The notes beneath the pieces were generated by a model. The model made no database searches. It had not been told where the DNA came from and saw only the letters and a program-made list of their open reading frames with translations. 64,000 nucleotides of DNA from Burkholderia latens. GTDB lineage: Bacteria; Pseudomonadota; Gammaproteobacteria; Burkholderiales; Burkholderiaceae. The stretch spans positions 1 through 64,000 of the forward strand of contig NZ_CABVPL010000008.1 of NCBI RefSeq assembly GCF_902499045.1, read 5' to 3'. The position numbers were made by a program, and so were the translations under genes. How positions within the stretch are numbered: the stretch's first letter is position 1; each line of letters starts with the position of its first letter. Positions 53,462 to 62,577 of this stretch are shown here, piece by piece.

Positions 53462-55231
53462 TTACGCGGCGACCTTGTCGTCGTCGTTCACGCGCTCGAC
53501 GTTGATCGTGCCGACGTGGAACGCGGCGAGCGACTCGCGGTGCGCGATGCTGACGATCGCGGCCTTCGGCAGCCGCTCGGCGAACAGGTGATAGAGGCGG
53601 GCTTCGTTGTCGGCATCGAGCGCGCTCGTGGCTTCGTCGAGGAACAGGAAGTCCGGCTTGTGCAGCAGCACGCGCGCGCCGGCGAGACGCTGCTGTTCGC
53701 CCGGCGACAGCACGCGCGTCCAGTGACCGGTTTCGTCGAGGCGCTCGACGTAGTCTTCGAGACGGCACGCGCGCAGCGCGTCGCGGCACGCGTCGTCGGT
53801 GAACGCGTCGGGCGCGGCCGGATAGGTGAGCGCGGCCTTCAGCGTGCCGATGGGCAGGTAGCTGGTTTGCGGCACGAACATCATCCGCGCGCCGACGGGC
53901 GCGTCGATCGCGCCGTCGCCGAACGGCCACAGGCCGGCCAGCGCGCGCATGAACGTGCTCTTGCCCGAGCCCGACTTGCCGATCACGAGCCAGCGCGAGC
54001 CCGGTTCGATCGTCACGTTGCCGATGTTCGCGAGCGCGTTGCCGTTCGGCAGCGCGAGCTTCAGCGACGACGTCGACAGCTTGGCCGCATCGACGTAGTG
54101 CAGGTTGATGCCGCCGTGCTCGGTCGCGGGCGACAGGCTTTCCTTCAGATGCGACGTGCCCATCACGCGCTTGAATTCGCGCAGACGGTTGACGGTGGCG
54201 CGCCATTCGACCAGCGTCGAGTAACTGTTGATGAACCACGAGAACGAATCGCTGACGGTGCCGAACGCGGACGAGATCTGCATCAGCACGCCGAACGAGA
54301 ACGCACCCGCGAAGTAGCGGGGCGCCGCGACGACGAGCGGGAAAATGATCGCGATCTGCCCGTAGAAGCTCAGCACGAACGTGAGGCGCTTCGTGTACTT
54401 CATCACGCGCCACCAGTTGTCGCGGATGCGCATGAACAGGCTCTGCGCGTTGGCGGTCTCGGTTTTCTCGCCGTCGTAGAACGCGATCTGTTCGGCGTTC
54501 TCGCGCACGCGGATCAGGCCGAAACGGAAGTCGGCCTCGACACGCTGCTGCTGGTAGTTGATCGACACGAGCGGATGGCCGACCTTCTGGATGATCAGCG
54601 AGCCGACCACCGCATACAGCGCGGCCGCCCACACCATGTAGCCGGGAATCGTGATCGGTGTCGCGCCGAGCGAGAACGTCAGCGCGCCCGCGAGCGACCA
54701 CAGGATCGTGATGAACGACACGAGCGTGACGACCGTCGACAGCAGGTCGAGCGACAGCGCGAGCGTCGTCGTCGCGAACGACTGGAGGTCGTCGGTGATC
54801 CGCTGGTCGGGGTTGTCGGCAAGGCGGTCGCGTTCGATTCGGTAGAACGCGCGATCGCCGAGCCACTGGCCGAGAAAGCGGTCGGTGAGCCATTGGCGCC
54901 AGCGGAACCCGAGCATCTGGCGCAGGTAGCGGCCGTACACGGCGAGGATGATGAAGCCGAACGCGAGCGCGGAGAACTGCATCAGCAGGTTCGGGAAGTC
55001 GTGGACGTTCTTCGATTGCAGCGCGTTGTAGAACGCCGCGTTCCACTTGTTCAACTGTACGTTGATCCAGACCACGCAGAGGTTGATCGCGACGATCGTG
55101 ATCAGCAGCCCCCACGCGACTTTCCATTCCGACGACACCCAATAGGGCTTGATGAGGCTCCATGCGGATACCGGGCGCTCGTCCTGCGGCGCGGCGGAGG
55201 CGGAGCGGACGGGATCGATCGATTGGGTCAT
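53462..55231 (-). CDS. SbmA/YddA-like ABC transporter (fused permease-ATPase)
   Basis: This 589-residue protein has an SbmA/BacA-type membrane domain (residues about 20-340; LIKPYWVSSEWKVAWGLLIT, RWRQWLTDRFLGQWLGDRAFYRIE). A C-terminal ATPase follows, with Walker A GKSGSGKST, signature LSPGEQQRLAGAR and Walker B FLFLDEATSALDADNE. This is the YddA/ABCD subfamily. Relatives move peptides, bleomycin-like compounds or cobalamin, and the substrate here is unknown. The start at 55231 is backed by AGGAAG. Upstream in-frame codons to 55360 are rejected. Confidence 0.9.
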   Translation of the reverse strand: MTQSIDPVRSASAAPQDERPVSAWSLIKPYWVSSEWKVAWGLLITIVAINLCVVWINVQLNKWNAAFYNALQSKNVHDFPNLLMQFSALAFGFIILAVYGRYLRQMLGFRWRQWLTDRFLGQWLGDRAFYRIERDRLADNPDQRITDDLQSFATTTLALSLDLLSTVVTLVSFITILWSLAGALTFSLGATPITIPGYMVWAAALYAVVGSLIIQKVGHPLVSINYQQQRVEADFRFGLIRVRENAEQIAFYDGEKTETANAQSLFMRIRDNWWRVMKYTKRLTFVLSFYGQIAIIFPLVVAAPRYFAGAFSFGVLMQISSAFGTVSDSFSWFINSYSTLVEWRATVNRLREFKRVMGTSHLKESLSPATEHGGINLHYVDAAKLSTSSLKLALPNGNALANIGNVTIEPGSRWLVIGKSGSGKSTFMRALAGLWPFGDGAIDAPVGARMMFVPQTSYLPIGTLKAALTYPAAPDAFTDDACRDALRACRLEDYVERLDETGHWTRVLSPGEQQRLAGARVLLHKPDFLFLDEATSALDADNEARLYHLFAERLPKAAIVSIAHRESLAAFHVGTINVERVNDDDKVAA

Positions 55232-55466
55232 GTGCTTCCTGATGAGTAGCCGGCGCGCGGGCCCGGCGAGGCCGGGCGCGCGCCGCGGTACGACATGCCG
55301 GCACGGCGTGCCGACTGACGGCGGGCGTCCGGATGGTGGCCTGCACGTCTTAAACGGCACTTAAAAACCGGCGGTGACGCGGCAACCGGCCGCTCGCGCG
55401 GCCGGCCTGCGGGCATTGTGCCAGAGCGGCGCGGCACGCCGGCGAATTTGCCGCATGGGGGACAGT

Positions 55467-55496
55467 TTGCGGCGTTTTCCGCTTTTATGGTCTAAT
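55467..55496 (+). promoter_or_regulatory. Candidate promoter of the thi operon
   Basis: TTGCGG (55467-55472), an 18-base spacer and TCTAAT (55491-55496) place transcription start a few bases before the TPP riboswitch. The preceding 55232-55460 is a GC-rich gap in which no gene was seen. Confidence 0.5.
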
Positions 55497-55507
55497 GGCC
55501 GACGACG

Positions 55508-55612
55508 AAACAGGGGTGCTTCGAGCGCGGCCAGCGGGTAGTTCCGGGCGACGCGGCGAGGCTGAGAAAGACCCTTCGCACCCGATCCGGGTAATACCGG
55601 CGAGGGAAGTTT
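55508..55612 (+). ncRNA. TPP riboswitch (THI element)
   Basis: The conserved THI-box elements occur in order: AGGGGTGC (55512-55519), GGCTGAGA (55560-55567), ACCCTTCGCACCCGATC and GGGTAATACCGGCGAGGGAAG (ends about 55608). The aptamer binds thiamine pyrophosphate. Downstream hairpins (55622-55662 and CCGGC/GCCGG 55674-55690 with TTTCGTCCTTTT) can form the expression platform, probably terminating transcription when TPP is bound. It controls thiOSGE. Confidence 0.95.
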
Positions 55613-55731
55613 CTGATCCCGCCGGGCCGCGCTGGCCGCCATCCCACATGGTCAGCGCCCGAGTCCCGCCCGGCCGGCCTTTGCTGCCGGTTTCGTCCTT
55701 TTGGGTACGCGCGTCGCGCGTTACGGAAGGA

Positions 55732-55863
55732 ATGATGACCGCTCAATCTTCAGTCTTTTGCGCTGTTCCCGATTCGCTGCCGTGTGCGTCTGCACGGGAC
55801 GGTGCGCGTGCGTCGACGTCCGTCGCGCACGTCCGCACGGTTCGCGGGGAGGGCGCGCGATGA
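55732..55863 (+). CDS. 43-codon ORF coupled to thiO (leader or small protein)
   Basis: MMTAQSSVFCAVPDSLPCAS begins after a very strong ribosome binding site (GGAAGGA, 55725-55731). It ends EGAR at a TGA overlapping the thiO start (ATGA). No domain is recognised. Its position downstream of the riboswitch and coupling to thiO suggest it meters thiO translation or encodes a small protein. Confidence 0.5.
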   Translation: MMTAQSSVFCAVPDSLPCASARDGARASTSVAHVRTVRGEGAR

Positions 55864-56996
55864 GCGTCCACGCTTCCCGGCCCGATTTCGCGGTACTCGG
55901 CGGCGGCCTCGTCGGCCGCCTGATCGCGTGGCGGCTCGCGGGCGACGGGCACCGCGTCGCGCTGTACGAGCGCGGCGGCCCGGACGGCGAGCAGTCGGCC
56001 GCATGGGTCGCGGCCGCGATGCTCGCGCCGCTCGCCGAGGCGGCGAGCGCCGAACTGCTGATCACCGAGCTCGGCGCCGCGTCGCTCGCGCGCTGGCCGC
56101 AATGGCTCGCCGAGTTGCCCGAACCGGTGTTCTTCCAGCATCGCGGCACGCTCGTCGTGTGGCATCACGCGGATCGCGCGGAGGCGCCTCTGTTCGAGCG
56201 GCGCGTGCGCGCGAACGCGCCGGCCGAGCTGTTCGACGGCGGCTTCGTCGCGCTGGCCGGTGCGCAGGTCGACGCGGCGGAGCCCGCGCTCGCCGGGCGC
56301 TTCGCACGCGGGCTGATGCTGCCGCGCGAAGGGCAGCTCGACAACCGGCAGGCGCTGCGCGCGCTCGCGGCGGGCCTCGCGCAACGCGGCGTCGAGCTGC
56401 ACTGGCACGCGACGATCGACGACGGGAACCGGCCCGACGCGCATTTCACGATCGACTGCCGCGGGCTCGGCGCCAAATCAGCGCTGCCGGCGCTGCGCGG
56501 CATCCGCGGCGAGGTCGCGCGCGTGCGAGCGCCGGGCATCGGTCTCACGCGGCCCGTGCGGCTGCTGCATCCGCGCTATCCGCTGTACATCGCGCCGAAG
56601 CAGGATGACCTGTACGTGATCGGCGCGACCGAGGTCGAGGGCGAGGACATGTCGCCCGTCAGCGTGCGCTCCGCGCTCGAACTGCTGAGCGCGGCGTTCT
56701 CCGTGCATCCGGCCTTCGGCGAGGCGCGCATCCTCGAGCTCAACGCGCAGTGCCGCCCGACGCTGCCCGATCATCGGCCGGCGGTGATCTGGGACGGCGC
56801 GACGACGCTGGCTGTCAACGGCCTGTACCGGCACGGCTTCATGATCGCGCCGGAAGTCGCGCATGCGGCGGCCGGATTCGCGCAAGCCGCGCTCGCCGGC
56901 GCGTTGCCCGATGCCGACGCGTTCGGCGCGTGGCGCGATGCCGCGCGCTGGCCGACGCTCCTTCATCACCGCGACGACGCGCGCCAGCCGGCCTGA
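55860..56996 (+). CDS. thiO: Glycine oxidase ThiO
   Basis: ThiO is an FAD enzyme that oxidises glycine to iminoacetate, the glycine-derived part of the thiamine thiazole. The 378-residue protein has the N-terminal Rossmann motif VLGGGLVGRLIAWRLAGDGH, the substrate-domain AAAMLAPLAE and a C-terminal FAD-contact VNGLYRHGFMIAPEVA. The ATG at 55860 follows GGGGAGGG. It is first of the thiOSGE core set under the TPP riboswitch. Confidence 0.95.
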   Translation: MSVHASRPDFAVLGGGLVGRLIAWRLAGDGHRVALYERGGPDGEQSAAWVAAAMLAPLAEAASAELLITELGAASLARWPQWLAELPEPVFFQHRGTLVVWHHADRAEAPLFERRVRANAPAELFDGGFVALAGAQVDAAEPALAGRFARGLMLPREGQLDNRQALRALAAGLAQRGVELHWHATIDDGNRPDAHFTIDCRGLGAKSALPALRGIRGEVARVRAPGIGLTRPVRLLHPRYPLYIAPKQDDLYVIGATEVEGEDMSPVSVRSALELLSAAFSVHPAFGEARILELNAQCRPTLPDHRPAVIWDGATTLAVNGLYRHGFMIAPEVAHAAAGFAQAALAGALPDADAFGAWRDAARWPTLLHHRDDARQPA

Positions 56997-57029
56997 GCGC
57001 GCGCCGCCAACCGAATTCGATCAAGCCTC

Positions 57030-57227
57030 ATGGACATCCAGATCAACCAACAGACGCTGACGCTGCCCGACGGCGCGACGGTGGCCGACGCGCTCGCCGC
57101 GTACGGCGCGCGGCCGCCGTACGCGGTCGCGTTGAACGGCAATTTCGTCGCGCGCACGCAGCATGCGGCGCACGCGCTTGCGGCGGGCGACAAGCTCGAC
57201 GTGGTGCACCCCGTCGCGGGCGGCTGA
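57030..57227 (+). CDS. thiS: Sulfur carrier protein ThiS
   Basis: ThiS, a 65-residue ubiquitin-fold protein, carries sulfur as a C-terminal thiocarboxylate for thiazole synthesis. The obligatory Gly-Gly end (VHPVAGG) is present, as is the family stretch ALNGNFVAR. It lies 33 bases after thiO and 38 before thiG. No thiF is nearby, so adenylation must be supplied from elsewhere, perhaps MoeB. Confidence 0.95.
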   Translation: MDIQINQQTLTLPDGATVADALAAYGARPPYAVALNGNFVARTQHAAHALAAGDKLDVVHPVAGG

Positions 57228-57265
57228 GCGCCGCCGGTTCGCCCACGCTCTTCCAGGAACACGAC

Positions 57266-58081
57266 ATGACGTCCCACACTTCCGCCGACGCGCTCACGCT
57301 GTACGGCGAAACCTTCGCAAGCCGCGTGCTGCTCGGCACGTCGCGTTATCCGTCGCTGCAGTCGCTGTCCGATTCGATCGCCGCGTCGCGTCCGGGGATG
57401 GTGACGGTCGCGCTGCGCCGCCAGATGACCGGCGGCACCGCCGAAGCCGGCTTCTTCGAGCTGCTCAAGCGCCACGCGGTGCCGCTGCTGCCGAACACGG
57501 CCGGCTGCCAGACCGTCGCCGAAGCCGTGACGACCGCGCACATGGCGCGCGAGGTGTTCGAGACCGACTGGATCAAGCTCGAACTGATCGGCGACGACTA
57601 CACGCTGCAGCCCGACCCGGTCGGCCTGATCGACGCCGCCGCGCAACTGGTCAAGGACGGCTTCAAGGTGCTGCCGTACTGCACCGAGGATCTCGTGATC
57701 GGCCGGCGGCTGCTCGATGCCGGCTGCGAGGCGCTGATGCCGTGGGGCGCGCCGATCGGCACCGGCAAGGGCGTCGTGAACCCGTACGGGCTGCGCGTGC
57801 TGCGCGAGCGGCTGCCCGACGTGCCGCTGATCGTCGACGCCGGGCTCGGCGTGCCGTCGCACGCATGCCAGGTGATGGAATGGGGCTTCGACGGCGTGCT
57901 GCTGAACACCGCCGTGTCGCAGGCCACGCATCCGGAAATCATGGCGCGGGCGTTCGCGCAGGGCGTCGAGGCTGGCCGCGCGGCCTACCTCGCCGGGCCG
58001 ATGGACGCGCGCGAAACCGCGCACGCGAGCACGCCGGTCGTCGGGATGCCGTTCTGGCATCAGGATGGAGGCGGCGCATGA
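57266..58081 (+). CDS. thiG: Thiazole synthase ThiG
   Basis: ThiG condenses deoxyxylulose 5-phosphate, iminoacetate and ThiS sulfur into thiazole phosphate. The 271-residue TIM-barrel protein has VTVALRRQ near residue 45, LPNTAGCQTVAEAV, KLELIGDDYTLQPDP and the phosphate loop VLLNTAVSQATHPEIMARAF. The ATG at 57266 is chosen, and long upstream in-frame sequence inside thiO is rejected. The stop overlaps thiE (ATGA). Confidence 0.97.
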   Translation: MTSHTSADALTLYGETFASRVLLGTSRYPSLQSLSDSIAASRPGMVTVALRRQMTGGTAEAGFFELLKRHAVPLLPNTAGCQTVAEAVTTAHMAREVFETDWIKLELIGDDYTLQPDPVGLIDAAAQLVKDGFKVLPYCTEDLVIGRRLLDAGCEALMPWGAPIGTGKGVVNPYGLRVLRERLPDVPLIVDAGLGVPSHACQVMEWGFDGVLLNTAVSQATHPEIMARAFAQGVEAGRAAYLAGPMDARETAHASTPVVGMPFWHQDGGGA

Positions 58082-59202
58082 GCGCGCGCTTCGCCGACGC
58101 GTTCTGGCCGCCGGCCGACGAGCTGGCCGAAGCGGCCGAGCGGATTCGCGCGCGCCTCGGCGACTGGCCGGCCGCCACGACGCGGTGGCGGCTCTGCGTC
58201 GCGGCGCCCGACGTGCCGGCCGACGGCGACGTGCTGATCGTGTCGGCCGGCGACCGTGCCGCGCAGGCACGTGCATCCGCCGTGTCGCGTCCCGCTTCGC
58301 CGGACGCCGTCGCGATCGAATTCGACGAGCGCGGCGCGACGCTGCATGCCGCGGGCGTGCGCCATGCGCTGGAAGCCGCGCATCCGCTCGCCGACGACTG
58401 GATCGCCGCGCTCGCCGCATTCCTCGACTGCGGTTTCGCGCCGATCGACGCGCTGGTGCTCGCGCTCGCGTGGCGCGATGGCGACGAAACGCGCGATGCC
58501 GACGCGTGGCCCGTCGACGCCGCGCGGTTCCCGCGCATTGCCGGCCTGGCCGCGGCGCCCGAACCGGCATTTCCGCCGTGCCCGGCGCAGCTCGGCCTTT
58601 ATCCGGTCGTCCCTGACGCCGACTGGGTCGAGCGTGTGCTCGAGTGCGGCGTGCGTACCGTGCAGTTGCGCGTGAAAGGCGCGGGCCCGGACGCGCTGCG
58701 CCGGGAAATCGCACGCGCGGTCGCGGCCGGGCGCCGCTATCCCGATGCGCGCGTGTTCATCAACGATCACTGGCAGATCGCAGTAGAAGAGGGTGCGTAC
58801 GGCGTACATCTGGGTCAGGAAGACCTGGAAACGGCCGACCTGGCCGCGATCGCGCGCACCGGCCTGCGGCTCGGGCTGTCGAGCCACGGCTATTACGAGA
58901 TGTTGCGAGCGCTGCACGAGTGTCCGAGCTATCTGGCGCTCGGCCCGGTCTACGCGACCGCGACGAAGGCGGTCGCTGCCCCGCCGCAGGGGCTCGCCCG
59001 GATTGCACGCTATGTGCGCTTCGCGGGCGCGCGCGCGCCGCTCGTCGCGATCGGCGGCGTCGGGCTCGACGCGCTGCCGGACGTACTGGCGACGGGCGTC
59101 GGCAGCGTCGCGGTCGTCAGTGCGATCTCGGGCGCAGACGATTATCGGGCCGCGATTGTTGCGTTGCAGCAATGTTTTGCCCGACAATTTGACAATCATT
59201 GA
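58078..59202 (+). CDS. thiE: Thiamine phosphate synthase ThiE with N-terminal extension
   Basis: ThiE couples HMP pyrophosphate and thiazole phosphate to thiamine phosphate. Residues about 171-374 form the standard TIM barrel: GLYPVVPDADWVERVLECGV, TVQLRVKG, VFINDHW, GVHLGQEDL, GLSSHG and a final GGVGLDALPDVLATGV. Residues 1-170 are an extra domain without recognised catalytic motifs (VRHALEAAHPLADDWIAALA and onward). The length of 374 contrasts with about 210 normally. Its start overlaps the thiG stop. Confidence 0.93.
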   Translation: MSARFADAFWPPADELAEAAERIRARLGDWPAATTRWRLCVAAPDVPADGDVLIVSAGDRAAQARASAVSRPASPDAVAIEFDERGATLHAAGVRHALEAAHPLADDWIAALAAFLDCGFAPIDALVLALAWRDGDETRDADAWPVDAARFPRIAGLAAAPEPAFPPCPAQLGLYPVVPDADWVERVLECGVRTVQLRVKGAGPDALRREIARAVAAGRRYPDARVFINDHWQIAVEEGAYGVHLGQEDLETADLAAIARTGLRLGLSSHGYYEMLRALHECPSYLALGPVYATATKAVAAPPQGLARIARYVRFAGARAPLVAIGGVGLDALPDVLATGVGSVAVVSAISGADDYRAAIVALQQCFARQFDNH

Positions 59203-59248
59203 CCGCAGGGCCCGGAACGGCTTCACGACATCATTCCAATGCAGGCCC

Positions 59249-59254
59249 TATAAT
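59249..59254 (+). promoter_or_regulatory. -10 box upstream of mlaF
   Basis: A perfect TATAAT lies 38 bases before the mlaF start. No good -35 is found at 16-18 bases, so the promoter may be weak or activator-dependent. Confidence 0.45.
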
Positions 59255-59286
59255 TCGGCGTTCTGCGTAAAAGGACTGTCAGCTCC

Positions 59287-60108
59287 GTGAGCCCCACTCC
59301 TACCGACACACTGCTGGAACTTCGCGACGTCGACTTCGGCTATGGCGAGCGCCTCGTCCTGTCGAACCTGAACCTGCGCTTCGGGCGCGGCCAGGTCGTC
59401 GCCGTCATGGGCGGGTCGGGCTGCGGCAAGACGACCGTGCTGCGCCTGATCGGCGGCCTCGTGCGCGCGAACCGCGGGCAGGTGCTGTTCGACGGCGCCG
59501 ATGTCGGCGCGCAGACGCGCGACGGCCTGTACGCGCTGCGCCGCAAGATGGGCATGCTGTTCCAGTTCGGCGCGCTCTTTACCGACATGTCGGTGTTCGA
59601 GAACGTCGCGTTCGCGCTGCGCGAGCACACCGACCTGCCCGAAGACCTGATTCGCGACCTCGTGCTGATGAAGCTGAACGCAGTCGGCCTGCGTGGCGCG
59701 CGCGACCTGATGCCGTCCGAGGTGTCGGGCGGGATGGCGCGCCGCATCGCGCTCGCGCGCGCGATTGCGCTCGACCCGCAGCTCATCATGTACGACGAGC
59801 CGTTCGCGGGCCTCGATCCGATCTCGCTCGGCATCACCGCGAACCTGATCCGCACGCTGAACCAGGCGCTCGGCGCGACGTCGATCCTCGTCACGCACGA
59901 CGTGCCCGAATCGTTCGCGATCGCCGATTACGTGTACTTTCTGGCCAATGGCGGCGTGCTCGCGCAAGGCACGCCCGACGAACTGCGCGCATCGACCGAC
60001 CCGAGCGTGCGCCAGTTCATCGACGGCGCGCCGGACGGCCCGTTCAAATTTCATTACACGAGCCCGCCGCTCGCAGCGGATTTCGGGCTCGGCGGAGGAC
60101 GCGCATGA
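59287..60108 (+). CDS. mlaF: Phospholipid ABC transporter ATP-binding protein MlaF
   Basis: MlaF powers retrograde phospholipid transport that keeps outer membrane asymmetry. The 273-residue protein has Walker [10 protein letters not shown] near residue 43, Q-loop [18 protein letters not shown], signature [15 protein letters not shown], Walker [14 protein letters not shown] and H-loop VTHD. The start is GTG 59287. The stop overlaps mlaE (ATGA). Confidence 0.97.
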   Translation: MSPTPTDTLLELRDVDFGYGERLVLSNLNLRFGRGQVVAVMGGSGCGKTTVLRLIGGLVRANRGQVLFDGADVGAQTRDGLYALRRKMGMLFQFGALFTDMSVFENVAFALREHTDLPEDLIRDLVLMKLNAVGLRGARDLMPSEVSGGMARRIALARAIALDPQLIMYDEPFAGLDPISLGITANLIRTLNQALGATSILVTHDVPESFAIADYVYFLANGGVLAQGTPDELRASTDPSVRQFIDGAPDGPFKFHYTSPPLAADFGLGGGRA

Positions 60109-60872
60109 TCAGCGCGATCGGACGTTACGTCATCGGCGGCCTCGAACGCGCGGGCTACGGCACGCGGCTGTTCGTGCGCCTCGTGCTGGAATTCTTCCCG
60201 CTGCTGCGCCGGCCGCGGCTCGTCACGAAGCAGATCCACTTCCTCGGCAACTATTCGTTCGTGATCATTGCCGTGTCGGGTCTGTTCGTCGGCTTCGTGC
60301 TCGGGCTGCAGGGCTATTACACGCTGAACCGCTACGGTTCGGAGCAGGCGCTCGGCCTGCTGGTCGCGCTGTCGCTCGTGCGGGAGCTCGGGCCCGTCGT
60401 CACCGCGCTGCTGTTCGCGGGCCGCGCAGGCACGTCGCTCACGGCCGAGATCGGTCTGATGAAGGCCGGCGAGCAGCTCACCGCGCTCGAGATGATGGCC
60501 GTGGACCCGATCAAGACGGTGATCGCGCCGCGCCTGTGGGCCGGGATCATCGCGATGCCGCTGCTGGCCGCGATCTTCAACGCGGTCGGCGTGCTCGGCG
60601 GCTATTTCGTCGGCGTCGTGCTGATCGGCGTCGATCCGGGCGCGTTCTGGTCGCAGATGCAGGGCGGGGTCCAGGTGTGGGCCGACGTCGGCAACGGCGT
60701 GATCAAGAGCATCGTGTTCGGGTTCGCCGTGACCTTCATTGCACTGTTTCAGGGGTATGAAGCGAAGCCCACGCCCGAAGGCGTGTCGCGCGCGACGACC
60801 AAGACGGTCGTGTTCGCGTCGCTCGCCGTACTCGGCCTCGATTTCCTGCTGACCGCGCTGATGTTCAGCTAA
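60105..60872 (+). CDS. mlaE: Phospholipid ABC transporter permease MlaE
   Basis: MlaE is the inner membrane permease of the MlaFEDB complex. The 255-residue protein has five or so hydrophobic helices and the family loop [20 protein letters not shown] followed by [15 protein letters not shown]. Its start overlaps mlaF. It ends 24 bases before mlaD. Confidence 0.97.
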   Translation: MISAIGRYVIGGLERAGYGTRLFVRLVLEFFPLLRRPRLVTKQIHFLGNYSFVIIAVSGLFVGFVLGLQGYYTLNRYGSEQALGLLVALSLVRELGPVVTALLFAGRAGTSLTAEIGLMKAGEQLTALEMMAVDPIKTVIAPRLWAGIIAMPLLAAIFNAVGVLGGYFVGVVLIGVDPGAFWSQMQGGVQVWADVGNGVIKSIVFGFAVTFIALFQGYEAKPTPEGVSRATTKTVVFASLAVLGLDFLLTALMFS

Positions 60873-60896
60873 GCCTCAGCCAAGCCAAATTTTGGG

Positions 60897-61457
60897 ATGA
60901 CGATGAAAAAGACTGCTCTCGACTTCTGGGTCGGCCTGTTCGTGGTGGTGGGCTTCCTTGCGCTGCTGTTCCTGGCGCTCAAGGTCGGCAACATGAGCTC
61001 GCTGTCGTTTCAGCCGACCTACTCGGTCCGAATGAAATTCGACAACATCGGCGGGCTGAAGCCGCGCGCGGCCGTAAAGAGCGCGGGCGTCGTGGTCGGC
61101 CGCGTGAAGTCGATCGGCTTCGATACCAATACCTATCAGGCGGTCGTGACGATCGACGTCGACGGCCAGTATCAGTTTCCGAAGGATTCGTCCGCGAAGA
61201 TCCTGACGTCGGGCCTGCTCGGCGAGCAGTACATCGGCCTCGATCCGGGCGGCGACACCGAAATGCTGAAGGCCGGCGATACGATCACGATGACGCAGTC
61301 GGCCATCGTGCTCGAGAACCTGATCGGCCAGTTCCTGTACAGCAAGGCAGCCGACGCCGGCGGCGCGAAGCCGGCGGCCGGCGCACCTGCGGCACCTGCG
61401 GCGCCCGCCCCGGTCGCGGTGCCGGCGTCCGCGGTGTCCGGGTCGGCCGGCCAATAA
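60897..61457 (+). CDS. mlaD: Phospholipid-binding MCE protein MlaD
   Basis: MlaD forms a hexameric periplasmic ring on MlaE that channels phospholipids. The 186-residue protein has an N-terminal membrane anchor (FWVGLFVVVGFLALLFLALK), the single MCE domain (VRMKFDNIGGLKPRAAVKSA, residues about 40-120, LTSGLLGEQYIGLDPGG) and an Ala/Pro-rich tail. A start at 60903 is also possible. Confidence 0.96.
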   Translation: MTMKKTALDFWVGLFVVVGFLALLFLALKVGNMSSLSFQPTYSVRMKFDNIGGLKPRAAVKSAGVVVGRVKSIGFDTNTYQAVVTIDVDGQYQFPKDSSAKILTSGLLGEQYIGLDPGGDTEMLKAGDTITMTQSAIVLENLIGQFLYSKAADAGGAKPAAGAPAAPAAPAPVAVPASAVSGSAGQ

Positions 61458-61483
61458 CCACACGAGAGAACGACAAGAGGGTA

Positions 61484-62470
61484 ATGACCATGCAGACGAT
61501 CCGCATCAGGCACGCGGCGCTCGCCGTGGCGGCAGTCGCCGCGTTGAGCGGTTGCGCGACCGTGCAGACGCCGACCAAGGGCGATCCGCTCGAAGGCTTC
61601 AACCGCACGATGTACAAGTTCAACGACACGGTCGACACGTACGCGCTGAAGCCGGTCGCGAAGGGCTACCAGTACGTGGTGCCGCAGCCGGTGCGCGACA
61701 GCGTGACGAACTTCTTCTCGAACATCGGCGACGTCTACATCGCGGCGAACAACATCGTGCAGCTGCGGATCGCGGACGGCGTCGGCGACATCATGCGCGT
61801 CGTGATCAACACGGTGTTCGGCGTCGGCGGCCTGTTCGACGTCGCGACGATCGCGAAGCTGCCGAAGCACACGGCCGATTTCGGGATCACGATGGGCCGC
61901 TACGGCATGCCGTCGGGCCCGTATCTCGTGCTGCCGCTGCTCGGGCCGAGCACGCTGCGCGACACGGCCGGTCTCGGCGTCGACTACGTCGGCAATCCGC
62001 TCACGTACGTGAAGCCCGACGGGCTCAGCTGGGGCCTGTTCGGCGTGAACCTCGTCAACACGCGCGCGAACCTGCTCGGCGCCGGCGACGTGCTGGATGC
62101 CGCGGCGCTCGACAAGTATTCGTTCGTGCGCAACGCGTATCTGCAGCGCCGCCAGATGCTGATCGACAACGCGCGCGGGGAAGCCGCGACGACGTCGAGC
62201 AACGACGCGCTGCCGAAGTACGACCTGCCGGACGACGGCGCGGCACCTGCGCCGGCGGCGGCCGGCGCCGCCGGTGCGGCAGGTACCGCAGGCGCGGCGG
62301 CAGTCGGCGGCGCGACGGCGCCGGCCGGCGCATCGGCCGCGGCGGTTCCCGCGCCGGCGTCGGGCAGCGCCGAAGCGCCGAACCCGGCGAGCGCAACGAA
62401 CGTGCCGGCGATGCAGATGACGCCGCCTGCACCGGGCGGCCTGCGCTTCCCGAGCATCAAGCTGCACTGA
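61484..62470 (+). CDS. mlaA: Outer membrane lipoprotein MlaA (VacJ)
   Basis: MlaA extracts misplaced phospholipids from the outer leaflet next to porins. The 328-residue precursor has lipobox AALSGC near residue 24, then DPLEGFNRTMYKFND, TNFFSNIGDVYIAANNIVQ and FGITMGRYGMPSGPYLVLPL, all family motifs. After residue about 240 comes a low-complexity Ala/Gly/Pro tail longer than in E. coli (251 residues). MlaA is within the operon here, unlike in E. coli. Confidence 0.96.
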   Translation: MTMQTIRIRHAALAVAAVAALSGCATVQTPTKGDPLEGFNRTMYKFNDTVDTYALKPVAKGYQYVVPQPVRDSVTNFFSNIGDVYIAANNIVQLRIADGVGDIMRVVINTVFGVGGLFDVATIAKLPKHTADFGITMGRYGMPSGPYLVLPLLGPSTLRDTAGLGVDYVGNPLTYVKPDGLSWGLFGVNLVNTRANLLGAGDVLDAAALDKYSFVRNAYLQRRQMLIDNARGEAATTSSNDALPKYDLPDDGAAPAPAAAGAAGAAGTAGAAAVGGATAPAGASAAAVPAPASGSAEAPNPASATNVPAMQMTPPAPGGLRFPSIKLH

Positions 62471-62577
62471 CGAACTTACATTCGTTACAGCCGGAAACGA
62501 TTCAGTCGGTAGCGTGCGCGAACTTGCGCGTAAGCTACCGTCTCCAACCTTCGCATCGACTCTTCATGCAGGTCACT

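Noticed and set aside
52638-53591. 317-codon plus-strand frame overlapping thpR
   Set aside because: Out of frame with the conserved HxTx protein, Arg/Ala-rich, and without a ribosome binding site.
53381-55249. 622-codon plus-strand frame opposite the ABC transporter
   Set aside because: Antisense shadow. The minus-strand protein has Walker A, signature and Walker B motifs.
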